Shown here one piece after another: positions 21,013 to 28,288 of a DNA stretch of 43,500 nt; position 1 is the first letter of the stretch; each line of letters starts with the position of its first letter. The stretch is from a virus. The translations under genes were made by a program, and so were the position numbers. A model generated the notes under the pieces. That model ran no database searches. It saw nothing but the letters and a program-made list of their open reading frames with translations, and had not been told where the DNA came from. The stretch spans positions 1 through 43,500 of IMG/VR virus record IMGVR_UViG_3300045284_000156, one strand, 5' to 3'.

Positions 21013-22604
21013 CCAGCGCGGCTCATCAGGAAGCGTTCGTGCGGGCGGAGGAGGAGCACGAGGCGGCAGCCGCGGCGGACTTCGAGCGGATCCTGCGGCG
21101 GTACACGCGCGGCGCGGTCGCGAGCTTCACGCGGGGAGTGCCTGTCCTCGTCGCCGCGGGCGGGCCTCCCGAGTGGCGCATGCCGATCCCCTCGACGCTG
21201 CTCGATCACGTCGCGGCGCAGACCGCGATCGACGCCGCCGCAGCGAAGCATCAGGGGATCATCGCCGCCTCGACGATCGACCACATGAGCAGCGTCCTCG
21301 GCATCGGGCCGAGTATGCGTAACAACCTCCTCCGCGGAGTGATCGAACGACAAGCAGGCGCGAAGATCACGACCGCCCCCGCAGAGATCGTCACGAACAT
21401 GATGATCAGCCTCCAGAAGAGTTACGACGCGGGGCACTCGATTCCCAAGGCGGCGCGGCTCATGCGCGAAGCGGGGTACGCGCACTCGAAGTACTACGCC
21501 GAGCGCATCGCTCGCACCGAACTCATCGGAGTCGTGAACGCGGGCAGCCTCGCCGCCGTCACCGCCGGGACGACCATTCCGTACAAACTGTGGATGGCGA
21601 CGAACGACGGCCGCACGCGGCTGCACCACAAAGAGGCGGACGGGCAGACCGTCCCGATCGACGCGGCGTTCTCGGTGGGAGGCTGGCCGCTGGAGTACCC
21701 GGGCGACCCGAGCGGACCCGGCGAGGAAGTGATCATGTGCCGCTGCACGATGGGGTACACCGACGACCCCGGGTACGGCACCGGCCTCGGCGGGACGCTG
21801 CCCCCCGCCGAGTTCGTCCCGAGCGTCGAGGAGGACGTCGGCGTCCCCTCGTCGTGGGGCTCGAACCTCGGCTGGAAGAAGCACCAGGTACAGGAATGGA
21901 GCGACGCGTCTGGCAAGCTCTACGCGATGGAGAACAAGATCAACGACAAGCTCTACGGCGACACGGCGAGCATGACGCCGGAGGAGATCCTCGACCTCGG
22001 TCGGCAGAAGCGCGAATGGTCGTCCTGGAACGGCTACATCGGCCATAAGCATCACGCCATGAACTCTGTCCTCCGCGGGTACCGCAGCCGCGTGACCGGC
22101 CCGGAGGTGTACGACCAGCAGAACGAGTACATGCGCGAGTTCTTCAACGAGCACGCGACGACGCTCAGCGAGGACACGCAGCTATTCCGCGGCACGCTGT
22201 TCCACGAGAAGGGCGAGGCGGGCACCATCCACACCGACCCCGCCTGGATGAGCACCAGCCTGTCGTATAAGACGAGTTACTCGTTCACGCCGAGCGACAC
22301 GATCGTCGAAGGCGAGCAGCTACAGGGAGTCATGCTGCGCATGCAAGTCCCGAAGGGCACGAAGGTACTGGCCGGGAACCGCAGCGAGTTCGAGTACATC
22401 TTCGAGCCCGGCACGCGTTACCTCGTGGTGCAGAAGTCCCCCACGCGGATCGACTCTTACACCGACCCGAGCCTCGTCGGCGAGCCGCCGGAGACAGGAC
22501 AGGGACGCCCCGTCTACGACGTCATCGTGATGCCGCCGGGGAAGGGCGACGACTGGGCGCGTAGCATGCTCGCGAAGCTCCGCACCGAAGGGAAGATCCA
22601 ATGA
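20985..22604 (+). CDS. MuF head protein fused to an ADP-ribosyltransferase toxin domain
   Basis: 539 residues from ATG 20985 within the end of the portal frame. About 165-260 is the phage Mu gpF-like domain: IARTELIGVVNAGSLAAVT, WMATNDGRTRLHHKEADGQ and MCRC (Cys252, Cys254). The C-terminal 200 residues carry an arginine-type ADP-ribosyltransferase set: LFRGTL (Arg402), WMSTSLS (STS 423-425) and SEFEYIF (ExE, Glu468 and Glu470). All three elements are present, so activity is likely. MuF sits inside the head and enters the cell with DNA, so the domain is a candidate injected effector that ADP-ribosylates host proteins using NAD. Confidence 0.85.
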   Translation: MRARVDASLASAAHQEAFVRAEEEHEAAAAADFERILRRYTRGAVASFTRGVPVLVAAGGPPEWRMPIPSTLLDHVAAQTAIDAAAAKHQGIIAASTIDHMSSVLGIGPSMRNNLLRGVIERQAGAKITTAPAEIVTNMMISLQKSYDAGHSIPKAARLMREAGYAHSKYYAERIARTELIGVVNAGSLAAVTAGTTIPYKLWMATNDGRTRLHHKEADGQTVPIDAAFSVGGWPLEYPGDPSGPGEEVIMCRCTMGYTDDPGYGTGLGGTLPPAEFVPSVEEDVGVPSSWGSNLGWKKHQVQEWSDASGKLYAMENKINDKLYGDTASMTPEEILDLGRQKREWSSWNGYIGHKHHAMNSVLRGYRSRVTGPEVYDQQNEYMREFFNEHATTLSEDTQLFRGTLFHEKGEAGTIHTDPAWMSTSLSYKTSYSFTPSDTIVEGEQLQGVMLRMQVPKGTKVLAGNRSEFEYIFEPGTRYLVVQKSPTRIDSYTDPSLVGEPPETGQGRPVYDVIVMPPGKGDDWARSMLAKLRTEGKIQ

Positions 22605-23605
22605 CGACGATCCCGTTCGAGCCCGGAGAGGCAGACCCGAACCGCAGCCGCTTCACGGGCGACACGAGAGACGAGCACGTCCACCGCGTCCTTACGGAAG
22701 CGGAGGCGCAGGAACTCGGAGAGCTACTCGACCGGCGAGCCGGTCTGACCGCAGGAGGAAGCATGGCTACTCAAGAGGTAGACGTCGCGGTCGGCGCGGC
22801 GTGGAGCGGCGCGATCGCGTTCGAGGGCGTGGACACCGGAGACGGCCGCATCATCACGGCAGGCGCGCTGAACTGGCGCGAGCTACCGATCCCGCTGATG
22901 GCGCAGACGACCAGCGCGCACGGCTTCGGCGACCCCGGCCCGGCCGCGATCGCCGGGCGCATCGAGACACTCGACCGCGCAGGCGAGGAGATCGTCGGCG
23001 CGGGGATCTTCGACACCAGCGAGGCGGGCATCGAAGCGGAGCGCCTCGTCCGCGAGGGGATGCTCACCGGTATCAGCATCGACCTGGCCGTGAACGAGGC
23101 AGAGATCATCCCGCCGGAGGACCCCGCCGACGAGATCGAAGCGATGTTCGGCGGCACCCTGAACGTCCTCGACGGCACCATCCTCGGCGCGACGCTCGTC
23201 CCGTTCCCGGCGTTCGAGAACGCTCGCATCGCGATAGTGGCCGGCGCGGCGATGACCCTCCGCCACGCGCGGCGCGAGGACGGCCGCATGGTCGTGAGCG
23301 TGACGCTGCCGTTCGCGCCGTTCCCTGTCGGCCCGGCGAGCGGAGGCGACGACGAGGCGGACCCGCAGGACGCGAACAGCGACGCCGCGGAGGCGATCGC
23401 GGATATCACGGACGCCGTGAACGGCTGGCCGGGCATGGACGGCCAGGTCGTCGTGACGATCGACGGGAAGGACACCACGATCAAGTTCCCGCCCGCGAAG
23501 CCGGACGGCAGCGAGCCCGGCGAGGACGCCGCCGCCTCCCGCGCTGGCGTCGAAGTGGCGATGGCGATCCTGAACGAGCACTTCGACAAGAGGGGAAGGC
23601 GATGA
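22601..23605 (+). CDS. Prohead (capsid maturation) protease, N-terminal half
   Basis: 334 residues from ATG 22601. Another start, ATG 22763, has AGGAGG (22753-22758) and would remove the first 54 residues, which include the peptide RSRFTGDTRDEHVHR also found in the gene at 531. The core (AWSGAIAFEGVDTGDGRII, LNWRELPIPLM, then VGAGIFDTSEAGIEA and GMLTGISIDLAV, about 66-170) matches the first domain of actinophage capsid maturation proteases, which trim scaffold and capsid N-termini. The usual single protein continues into a second domain, here encoded by the next ORF. Confidence 0.75.
   Translation: MTTIPFEPGEADPNRSRFTGDTRDEHVHRVLTEAEAQELGELLDRRAGLTAGGSMATQEVDVAVGAAWSGAIAFEGVDTGDGRIITAGALNWRELPIPLMAQTTSAHGFGDPGPAAIAGRIETLDRAGEEIVGAGIFDTSEAGIEAERLVREGMLTGISIDLAVNEAEIIPPEDPADEIEAMFGGTLNVLDGTILGATLVPFPAFENARIAIVAGAAMTLRHARREDGRMVVSVTLPFAPFPVGPASGGDDEADPQDANSDAAEAIADITDAVNGWPGMDGQVVVTIDGKDTTIKFPPAKPDGSEPGEDAAASRAGVEVAMAILNEHFDKRGRR
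22643..22687 (+). repeat. 45-bp dispersed repeat, copy 2
   Basis: Matches 561-605 with four mismatches and keeps the reading frame, giving the same 15-residue peptide RSRFTGDTRDEHVHR in two unrelated proteins about 22 kb apart. Confidence 0.8.
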
Positions 23606-24210
23606 TCGAGGCGTTCAAGAACCCGGGCTTCTCGCGGCCGACGCCGCTACGGATCGACGGCGACACGATCAGCGGACACTTCTGCGCGTGGGGCACGCCG
23701 CACCTCGCGATGCCGAACGTCACGCCGCCCCGATCGCAGAGCGGGTACCGGTACTTCCACCTGTCCGGCTACCAGCTCGACGACGGGTCGGAGATCGACG
23801 TCGGGAAGATCACGCTGCACACCACGCACGCCGGGTTGCGCGTGTCGAGCGAGCAAGCCGTCGCGCACTACGAGAACACCGGCACCGTGGCGGCGTACGT
23901 CCGCGCCGGGGACGACGAGCACGGCGGCTGGTTCTGCGGACGGCTCGCGAAGAACCTCGACGACGCGACGGTCGAAGCGTTGCGCGCCGCGACGCCGAGC
24001 GGCGACTGGCGCGGATACCAGGGTCGCCGCGAACTGATCGGCATCCTGGCCGTGAACGTCCCCGGGTTCCCGATCGAGCGGGAGCGGGCACTAGTCGCTG
24101 CGGGGAACGAGTCGCTCGCCCTCGTCGCGAGCGGCCTCGTCGTGAACGATCCCCGCGACCAGCTGCGCCTACGCGTGGCGCGGAAGGCCCTGAAGCGGAG
24201 GCTGAAGTGA
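23602..24210 (+). CDS. Prohead (capsid maturation) protease, C-terminal half
   Basis: 202 residues from ATG 23602, overlapping the previous stop (ATGA). RIDGDTISGHFCAWGTPHLA (about 14-33), VTPPRSQSGYRYFHLSG, VGKITLHTTHAGL, AHYENTGTVAAYVRAGDDEH and LIGILAVNVPGFPIER match the second domain of actinophage capsid maturation protease. The split into two coupled ORFs may be natural, a -1/+1 frameshift product, or an assembly artefact. The two polypeptides would then work as one enzyme. Confidence 0.75.
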   Translation: MIEAFKNPGFSRPTPLRIDGDTISGHFCAWGTPHLAMPNVTPPRSQSGYRYFHLSGYQLDDGSEIDVGKITLHTTHAGLRVSSEQAVAHYENTGTVAAYVRAGDDEHGGWFCGRLAKNLDDATVEALRAATPSGDWRGYQGRRELIGILAVNVPGFPIERERALVAAGNESLALVASGLVVNDPRDQLRLRVARKALKRRLK

Positions 24211-24467
24211 GCACCAGCGCGCAGTGCCAAGCGAAACGGAAGAACGGCTCGCCCTGCCCGAACCCCGCGAGCCACACCCACGAGACGGACACCCACGTCC
24301 TCGTCTACGTCTGCGGCACTCACCTGCGGATGCTGCACCGCCGCGAGCGGTCGGGGAGCGACGAGGAGAAGCTCGCCGCGTGGGGTATCACGCCCGCTCC
24401 GGTGCCGAGCCCCGGGCAGACCACGCCGCTGACCGCGGTGTCCCCTCCGATCCCCGTGGATGGTTGA
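24207..24467 (+). CDS. Small zinc-binding protein
   Basis: 86 residues from GTG 24207, overlapping the protease stop. Cys7, Cys17, then His residues and CGTHLRMLH (about 37-45) give the C...C...C-x2-H pattern of a widespread small phage family (CxxxxxxGxxCxxxA...CxxH). The tail is Pro-rich. Function unknown. Confidence 0.65.
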   Translation: MSTSAQCQAKRKNGSPCPNPASHTHETDTHVLVYVCGTHLRMLHRRERSGSDEEKLAAWGITPAPVPSPGQTTPLTAVSPPIPVDG

Positions 24468-24573
24468 CATGATCCCCTTCGCTCTCGCCGGGCTCGGCCT
24501 CCTCATCGTCGTCGTCGTCATCGTCGTGCTGGCGTTGTTCGGCCTGATCAGTCTCCTGCGCGGAAGGGTCTGA
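24460..24573 (+). CDS. Small single-pass membrane protein
   Basis: 37 residues from ATG 24460 (ATG 24469 is an alternative), overlapping the preceding stop. Nearly the whole protein is one hydrophobic helix (LAGLGLLIVVVVIVVLALFG) with an Arg-rich end (RGRV). The next gene starts two bases after its stop. Size and form fit a holin-like or other small membrane protein; its neighbour is a papain-like protease. Confidence 0.5.
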   Translation: MVDMIPFALAGLGLLIVVVVIVVLALFGLISLLRGRV

Positions 24574-24574
24574 C

Positions 24575-25288
24575 ATGCCTGTGAAGGTCGGCCCGCACCT
24601 CCTCGGCCGCAAGCCGCCGCCGGATCAGGCGCACGTCGAAGCGCACCCGTACGCCGCCGCGGTCGTGTCGAACGTCGAGGTGCTCATCAAGCGCCCGGCG
24701 CTATCGACGTACGACCAGGGGCAGACGCCGGAGTGCGTCGGCTTCTCCTTTTCGAAGGTCATCAACAAGTACAACGGGTACGCGTTCGACGCGAACTGGC
24801 TCTACGACCAGTGCAAGCTCATCGACCCGTGGCCCGGCGAGGACGGCACCAGCGCGCGCTACGCATGCGACGTCCTGCGACGCCTCGGGCACTGGCGCAC
24901 GATCAGCGGGCACCGCGTCAAGGCGGGACCGCAGAAGGCGCACGGCATCGCATCGAACTCGTGGGCGACGAGCGTAGACGGAATCCGCGCGATCCTCGCG
25001 AGCAACCGTCCGTGCCTCACCGGCGTCTCCTGGCGCGAGGCGTGGTTCGACCCGAAACCCGACCGCAGCGGCGACTACTGGCTGGCCGAGCTCAGCGCCG
25101 CGGGCGCGGTCGCGGGCGGGCACCAGATCGGCGTGTGGGCGTGCTCGGATCGTCGGCAAGCGTTCGCGTGGTCGAATACGTGGGGCGCGGGCTGGCCGAG
25201 CCTCGGCTGGGTGAGCTACACCACGATGAGCGCGCTGCTCGCCGAAGGCGGCGACGCGACCGTACTGAACGACCTCCCCTCTCGGTGA
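24575..25288 (+). CDS. Papain-like (C1) cysteine peptidase
   Basis: 237 residues from ATG 24575. Catalytic elements of the papain fold appear in order: DQGQTPECVGFSFS with nucleophile Cys54 and an oxyanion Gln (48 or 50), AGGHQIGVWA with His183 and WSNTWGAGWP with Asn201. No signal peptide or propeptide is seen, so it acts inside the cell or virion. Position after the prohead protease suggests head maturation, virion cargo or a lysis/host-shutoff protease. Active-site residues seem intact. Confidence 0.8.
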   Translation: MPVKVGPHLLGRKPPPDQAHVEAHPYAAAVVSNVEVLIKRPALSTYDQGQTPECVGFSFSKVINKYNGYAFDANWLYDQCKLIDPWPGEDGTSARYACDVLRRLGHWRTISGHRVKAGPQKAHGIASNSWATSVDGIRAILASNRPCLTGVSWREAWFDPKPDRSGDYWLAELSAAGAVAGGHQIGVWACSDRRQAFAWSNTWGAGWPSLGWVSYTTMSALLAEGGDATVLNDLPSR

Positions 25289-25977
25289 CCGCTCGGCGCG
25301 TGCTCGACCTCTACTGCGGCGCGGGCGGCTGCTCGATGGGCTATCACCGCGCCGGGCTCGAAGTCGTCGGCGTCGATCGCGCGCGGCAGCCGCGGTACCC
25401 GTTCGAGTTCCTGCGCATGGACGCGCTCGTCGCGCTGCGCGCGCTCGACCTCTCGCAGTTCGACGCGATCCACGCCTCGCCGCCCTGCCAGTTGCATAGC
25501 GTGTCCACGACGCGGCACCGCCGCGAAGGACGCGAGTACGTGAACATGATCCCCGAGACACGCGCCGCGCTCGAAGCGAGCGGCCTGCCGTACGTCATCG
25601 AGAACGTCCCCGGCGCTCCGATCCGCGACGACTTCCGAATCTGCGGATGCCACGTCGGCCTCGACCTCCGCCGCGTGCGACTGTTCGAGACGAACTGGAG
25701 CGGCCTCCGCCAAGCCCCGCCGTGCTACCACACCGAGCCCGTCGTGAGCGTAGTCGGGCACGGCATGCCGACCTGGGCGCGAGGACGGCTCGGCTACAAA
25801 CCGACGATCCAGGATTACCAGCGCGCGATGGGGATCGACTGGATGAACCGAGACGAGCTATCCCTCGCGGTCCCCCCGGCGTACACCGAGCGCGTAGGAC
25901 GCGCGCTAAGCGCCTGGCTCGAGACTCGTGGCTCGCAGGGTCGGATCCGCCGGCCATCCAGCGAGGCGGTCGCGTAG
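25285..25977 (+). CDS. C5-cytosine DNA methyltransferase
   Basis: 230 residues from GTG 25285, overlapping the protease stop. VLDLYCGAGGCSMGYHRAG (motif I, 6-24), HASPPCQ with catalytic Cys68 (motif IV), YVIENVPGAP (motif VI, Glu106-Asn107-Val108) and VPPAYTERVG (motif X) form a full m5C set. It is shorter than typical enzymes, leaving little room for a target-recognition domain, so specificity may be short or low. It could protect viral DNA, or supply 5-methylcytosine for further oxidation and glycosylation. Confidence 0.85.
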   Translation: MTARRVLDLYCGAGGCSMGYHRAGLEVVGVDRARQPRYPFEFLRMDALVALRALDLSQFDAIHASPPCQLHSVSTTRHRREGREYVNMIPETRAALEASGLPYVIENVPGAPIRDDFRICGCHVGLDLRRVRLFETNWSGLRQAPPCYHTEPVVSVVGHGMPTWARGRLGYKPTIQDYQRAMGIDWMNRDELSLAVPPAYTERVGRALSAWLETRGSQGRIRRPSSEAVA

Positions 25978-26619
25978 ATGCGCGTGCGCTTGTCTACGGC
26001 GATCATGGCGCACCCGAGTCGCGTCGAGTACGCCCGGCGGCTCCGGCGGGAGATCGGCGGCGCGGCGCGCGTGATCCTCGACCCCGACCCGGACGGGGAG
26101 CGGAACCCGTGGCGCTGCGCGCGCGAGGCGTGGCGCGCGACGCCGGGCGACTGCACGCACCGCCTCGTGGTGCAGGAGGACATCCTGCCCTGCCCGCGGT
26201 TCCTGTACCACGCGCGGCGGGCGCTGGCCGCGAAGCCCGACAGGATCGTGAGCTTCTACCTCGGCACCAACGCGATCCTCACGTGGCGGTCGATGCTCAT
26301 CGCCGACGCTCGCGGCGCGAACTGGGTCGAAGGCAGCCGCGCGGGGTGGGTACCGGCGCTCGCGCTCGCGGTCCCGCAGCGCCTCGTCGCGAGCCTCGCC
26401 ACCTTCGAGGACGGCACGCGCCCCGTCGCCGACGACGACGTATACGGCCGCTGGATCCAGACGAACCGCCTGCCGTGGTACGCGACGATCCCGAGCCTCG
26501 TCGATCACGACGACGACGCGCCGTCCCTGATGAGGAATCCGTACTCCTCGGGACGACGCGTCGCCGCCTGCCCGATCGGCCTGACCGACCCGGGCCTGAT
26601 CGACTGGACGCGAGACTAA
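25978..26619 (+). CDS. Putative glycosyltransferase-like protein
   Basis: 213 residues from ATG 25978, directly after the methyltransferase stop. STAIMAHPSRVEYARRLRRE as first strand-helix, RLVVQEDILPCPRF (acidic metal-site position, about 62-75) and VADDDVYGRWI (about 150-160) fit a GT-A-like fold seen in phages. No close family is recognised. Adjacency to the cytosine methyltransferase suggests work on the same DNA product. Its stop overlaps the stop of the opposing gene by three bases. Confidence 0.45.
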   Translation: MRVRLSTAIMAHPSRVEYARRLRREIGGAARVILDPDPDGERNPWRCAREAWRATPGDCTHRLVVQEDILPCPRFLYHARRALAAKPDRIVSFYLGTNAILTWRSMLIADARGANWVEGSRAGWVPALALAVPQRLVASLATFEDGTRPVADDDVYGRWIQTNRLPWYATIPSLVDHDDDAPSLMRNPYSSGRRVAACPIGLTDPGLIDWTRD

Positions 26620-26789
26620 GTCCCGTACTCGCGCCGCTCCCGCTTCACCTGCCGCGGCGTCTTACTACTCAGGTGCCACGCGCCGCAGGACTTGCACGAG
26701 TACACCTTCTGCCCCGCTGCTTGCGCCGCAGCCCGCTGGGCTTCCGCCCGGCTCGGGTACGGGATCTTCCTCCGGCACGCCGCCGTCAC
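26616..26789 (-). CDS. Small zinc-binding protein
   Basis: 57 residues from GTG 26789, overlapping the upstream stop (GTGA on the - strand). CRRKIPYPSRAEAQRAA, then VYSCKSCGAWHLSS, matches a common small phage family with a CxxC...H site and basic tail. Last gene of the - strand operon; its TAG overlaps the TAA of the convergent + gene. Confidence 0.7.
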   Translation of the reverse strand: MTAACRRKIPYPSRAEAQRAAAQAAGQKVYSCKSCGAWHLSSKTPRQVKRERREYGT

Positions 26790-27061
26790 AACGGCCTCGT
26801 GTCCGGCAGGCGGCGGAGGCGTTCGAGTTCCGACTCGACGATGAGCGGGCTCGGCTCGGCGGCGCGATAGAACCACTCGCGATCGAACCAGTCGCGGTCG
26901 GCGAACAACGCCGCGAACGCATCCGTGACCCGCTCGTGCTGGATGAGCGCCGCGGCTGTCTCGTCGTACACATACCCGCGGTGCGGCGCGTCGGGGTACG
27001 TGTCGGCGAGGACGCGAGCGACGGCCTCGACGTGCTTCCTCTGAAAGCCGGTGCTGCTCAT
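26786..27061 (-). CDS. Small conserved phage protein
   Basis: 91 residues from ATG 27061, overlapping the upstream stop (ATGA). KHVEAVARVLADTYPDAP, then AALFADRDWFDREWFYRAA, is a helical pattern I recognise from small phage proteins of unknown function. No catalytic motif. Confidence 0.7.
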   Translation of the reverse strand: MSSTGFQRKHVEAVARVLADTYPDAPHRGYVYDETAAALIQHERVTDAFAALFADRDWFDREWFYRAAEPSPLIVESELERLRRLPDTRPL

Positions 27062-27465
27062 AGCGAGTACAACCGCTGTCCGTACCGGCCGACGAAGATC
27101 GCGCTGCGGTCGATGACGAAGAACCACCCGGCCGCGTTCTGGCACCGCATCCCCGTCGTCAGGCTCCGGCAACTGATCGGCTGCCCGGCGCTCCACGTCC
27201 AGCCGTACCCGAGCACCGGGAACGCGTCGTGATCCCAACTGATCCGCTGCCCCTGCAACGGCCGCGAGTACGTCCCCATCGTGATGATCTTCTGCGACGA
27301 GAACGCGCCGCAACTGATCCGCCCGAAGCTCGGCCGGAACTTACAGATCAGGTTCCCGCTCGGAGACTGGAACGTATTGCTATGCCAGCTAGCGTCCGCT
27401 GCCTGCGGGACGCAGCACGCCGCGACGATCGCGACGGTCGTAACGATGCCCTTGAACGTGATCAT
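27058..27465 (-). CDS. Secreted DUF6636-like protein
   Basis: 135 residues from ATG 27465 with GGAGGAGG just upstream on the - strand. Residues 1-25 are a signal peptide (AADAS cleavage region). FQSPSGNLICKFRPSFGRIS and ISCRSLTTGMRC, with Cys pairs likely in disulfides, resembles the actinobacterial exported family DUF6636. A host-derived accessory protein acting at the cell surface is likely. A terminator-like hairpin lies before its ribosome site. Confidence 0.65.
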   Translation of the reverse strand: MITFKGIVTTVAIVAACCVPQAADASWHSNTFQSPSGNLICKFRPSFGRISCGAFSSQKIITMGTYSRPLQGQRISWDHDAFPVLGYGWTWSAGQPISCRSLTTGMRCQNAAGWFFVIDRSAIFVGRYGQRLYSL

Positions 27466-27489
27466 GCTGTCCTCCTCCGGGACGCAAGA

Positions 27490-27517
27490 GAGCCGCCCGC
27501 GCGAGGGCGGGCGGCTC
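27490..27517. terminator. Hairpin between genes of the - strand operon
   Basis: GAGCCGCCCGC (27490-27500) and GCGGGCGGCTC (27507-27517) form a perfect 11-bp stem with a 6-base loop, just after the stop of the histone-like gene and just before the ribosome site of the next. It probably terminates most transcripts and lets some through, giving high levels of the first gene and low levels of the next three. Confidence 0.7.
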
Positions 27518-27528
27518 CGACGCGTTCC

Positions 27529-28137
27529 CTACTTGCGGTTGGCCTTGACGACTGCGGACACGAGCCCGGCGTAACGCTCGATCGACTTCAGTTCGATCCC
27601 GCCGCGGTCCTTCGCGGGGAGCTTCGCGAGGCGCTTCGCCTCGGCGGCGAGTTCCGCCGCGCACGCCTCGGCGTCCGCGAGCGGCATCCTCGGCGTGTGA
27701 TACCCGGGGAACTTCGCGCCCCCGGCGCTGCGGCGCTTGTCGGCGTCGAGCAGAGCGGCCTTAGCCTTCGGATGCGCCTTCGCGAACTCGGTGCGCGTGA
27801 GCACGGCGTAGGCGCTCGTCGAGATGTGGAACTTGACGAGCCCGTCGTCCTTCTTCGCGACCGGCTTCGGCTTCGGAGCGGCCTTCGGCTTCGCAGCGGC
27901 CTTCGGCTTCGCGGCGGCGCGCTTCGGCTTCGCCGGGACGGGCTTCATCTTGATCTCGCCGGTAACGAGGTTGATCGTCCCGTCGGCCTTCGGCTTCGCG
28001 GCGCGCTTCTTCGCGCCGGTCGTCTTGGTCTGCTCGGAGAGGATCCGCGCCGCGGCCTCCGAGTTCGTCTCGCCGGGCTCGTTCACCGAAGCGATCTCGG
28101 AGTCGATCGCGGCGATCATGCTGTCGATGGCGTTCAC
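27529..28137 (-). CDS. Lys/Ala/Pro-rich histone-H1-like protein
   Basis: 202 residues from GTG 28137, chosen because AGGAGG lies six bases upstream. Residues 42-96 are a low-complexity basic tract with repeated AKPK, AAAKPKA and APKPKP units, as in histone H1 tails and bacterial HU/Hc1-like proteins. About 100-202 are more ordered and helical (FHISTSAYAVLTRTEFAKAH, DAEACAAELAAEAKRLAKL). It likely binds DNA without sequence preference and may condense viral or host DNA. Its promoter matches the vegetative consensus well. The ordered part is not recognised. Confidence 0.7.
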   Translation of the reverse strand: MNAIDSMIAAIDSEIASVNEPGETNSEAAARILSEQTKTTGAKKRAAKPKADGTINLVTGEIKMKPVPAKPKRAAAKPKAAAKPKAAPKPKPVAKKDDGLVKFHISTSAYAVLTRTEFAKAHPKAKAALLDADKRRSAGGAKFPGYHTPRMPLADAEACAAELAAEAKRLAKLPAKDRGGIELKSIERYAGLVSAVVKANRK

Positions 28138-28182
28138 TTTCTGCCTCCTGGTAGGGCGGGGGGATTCCCGCTTCGTGGCCTC

Positions 28183-28211
28183 AGTGTAGGCGCACGCAAT
28201 GCGCCTGTCAA
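28183..28211 (-). promoter_or_regulatory. Strong - strand promoter for the histone-like operon
   Basis: On the - strand, TTGACA (28211-28206), a 17-bp spacer and TACACT (28188-28183) match the sigma-70 consensus at 10 of 12. Start near 28176 gives a leader of about 39 bases to GTG 28137. The -35 is part of the inverted ACTTGACAGGCGCA copy at 28200-28213; its spacer also resembles the spacer at 2844-2860. Confidence 0.8.
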
Positions 28212-28229
28212 GTAACTGGTCGAGGATCA

Positions 28230-28275
28230 CTCCACCGCGAGTGGAGAGTTCACGTCCGAACGAGTGTGGTACCGT
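28230..28275 (+). promoter_or_regulatory. Control region of the capsid gene: inverted repeat and possible promoter
   Basis: CTCCAC (28230-28235) and GTGGAG (28241-28246) are perfect arms around 5 bases, between the - strand promoter and a weak + strand candidate: TTCACG (28249-28254), 15-bp spacer and TACCGT (28270-28275) with TGG before it as extended -10. The inverted repeat could be an operator for either direction. Promoter assignment is tentative; the capsid operon needs one about here. Confidence 0.4.
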
Positions 28276-28288
28276 CCGTCGCGTTCGA

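Noticed and set aside
24466-24471. TTGACA as a promoter -35
   Set aside because: It spans the stop of one gene and the start codons of the next, and no -10 lies 15-19 bases downstream.
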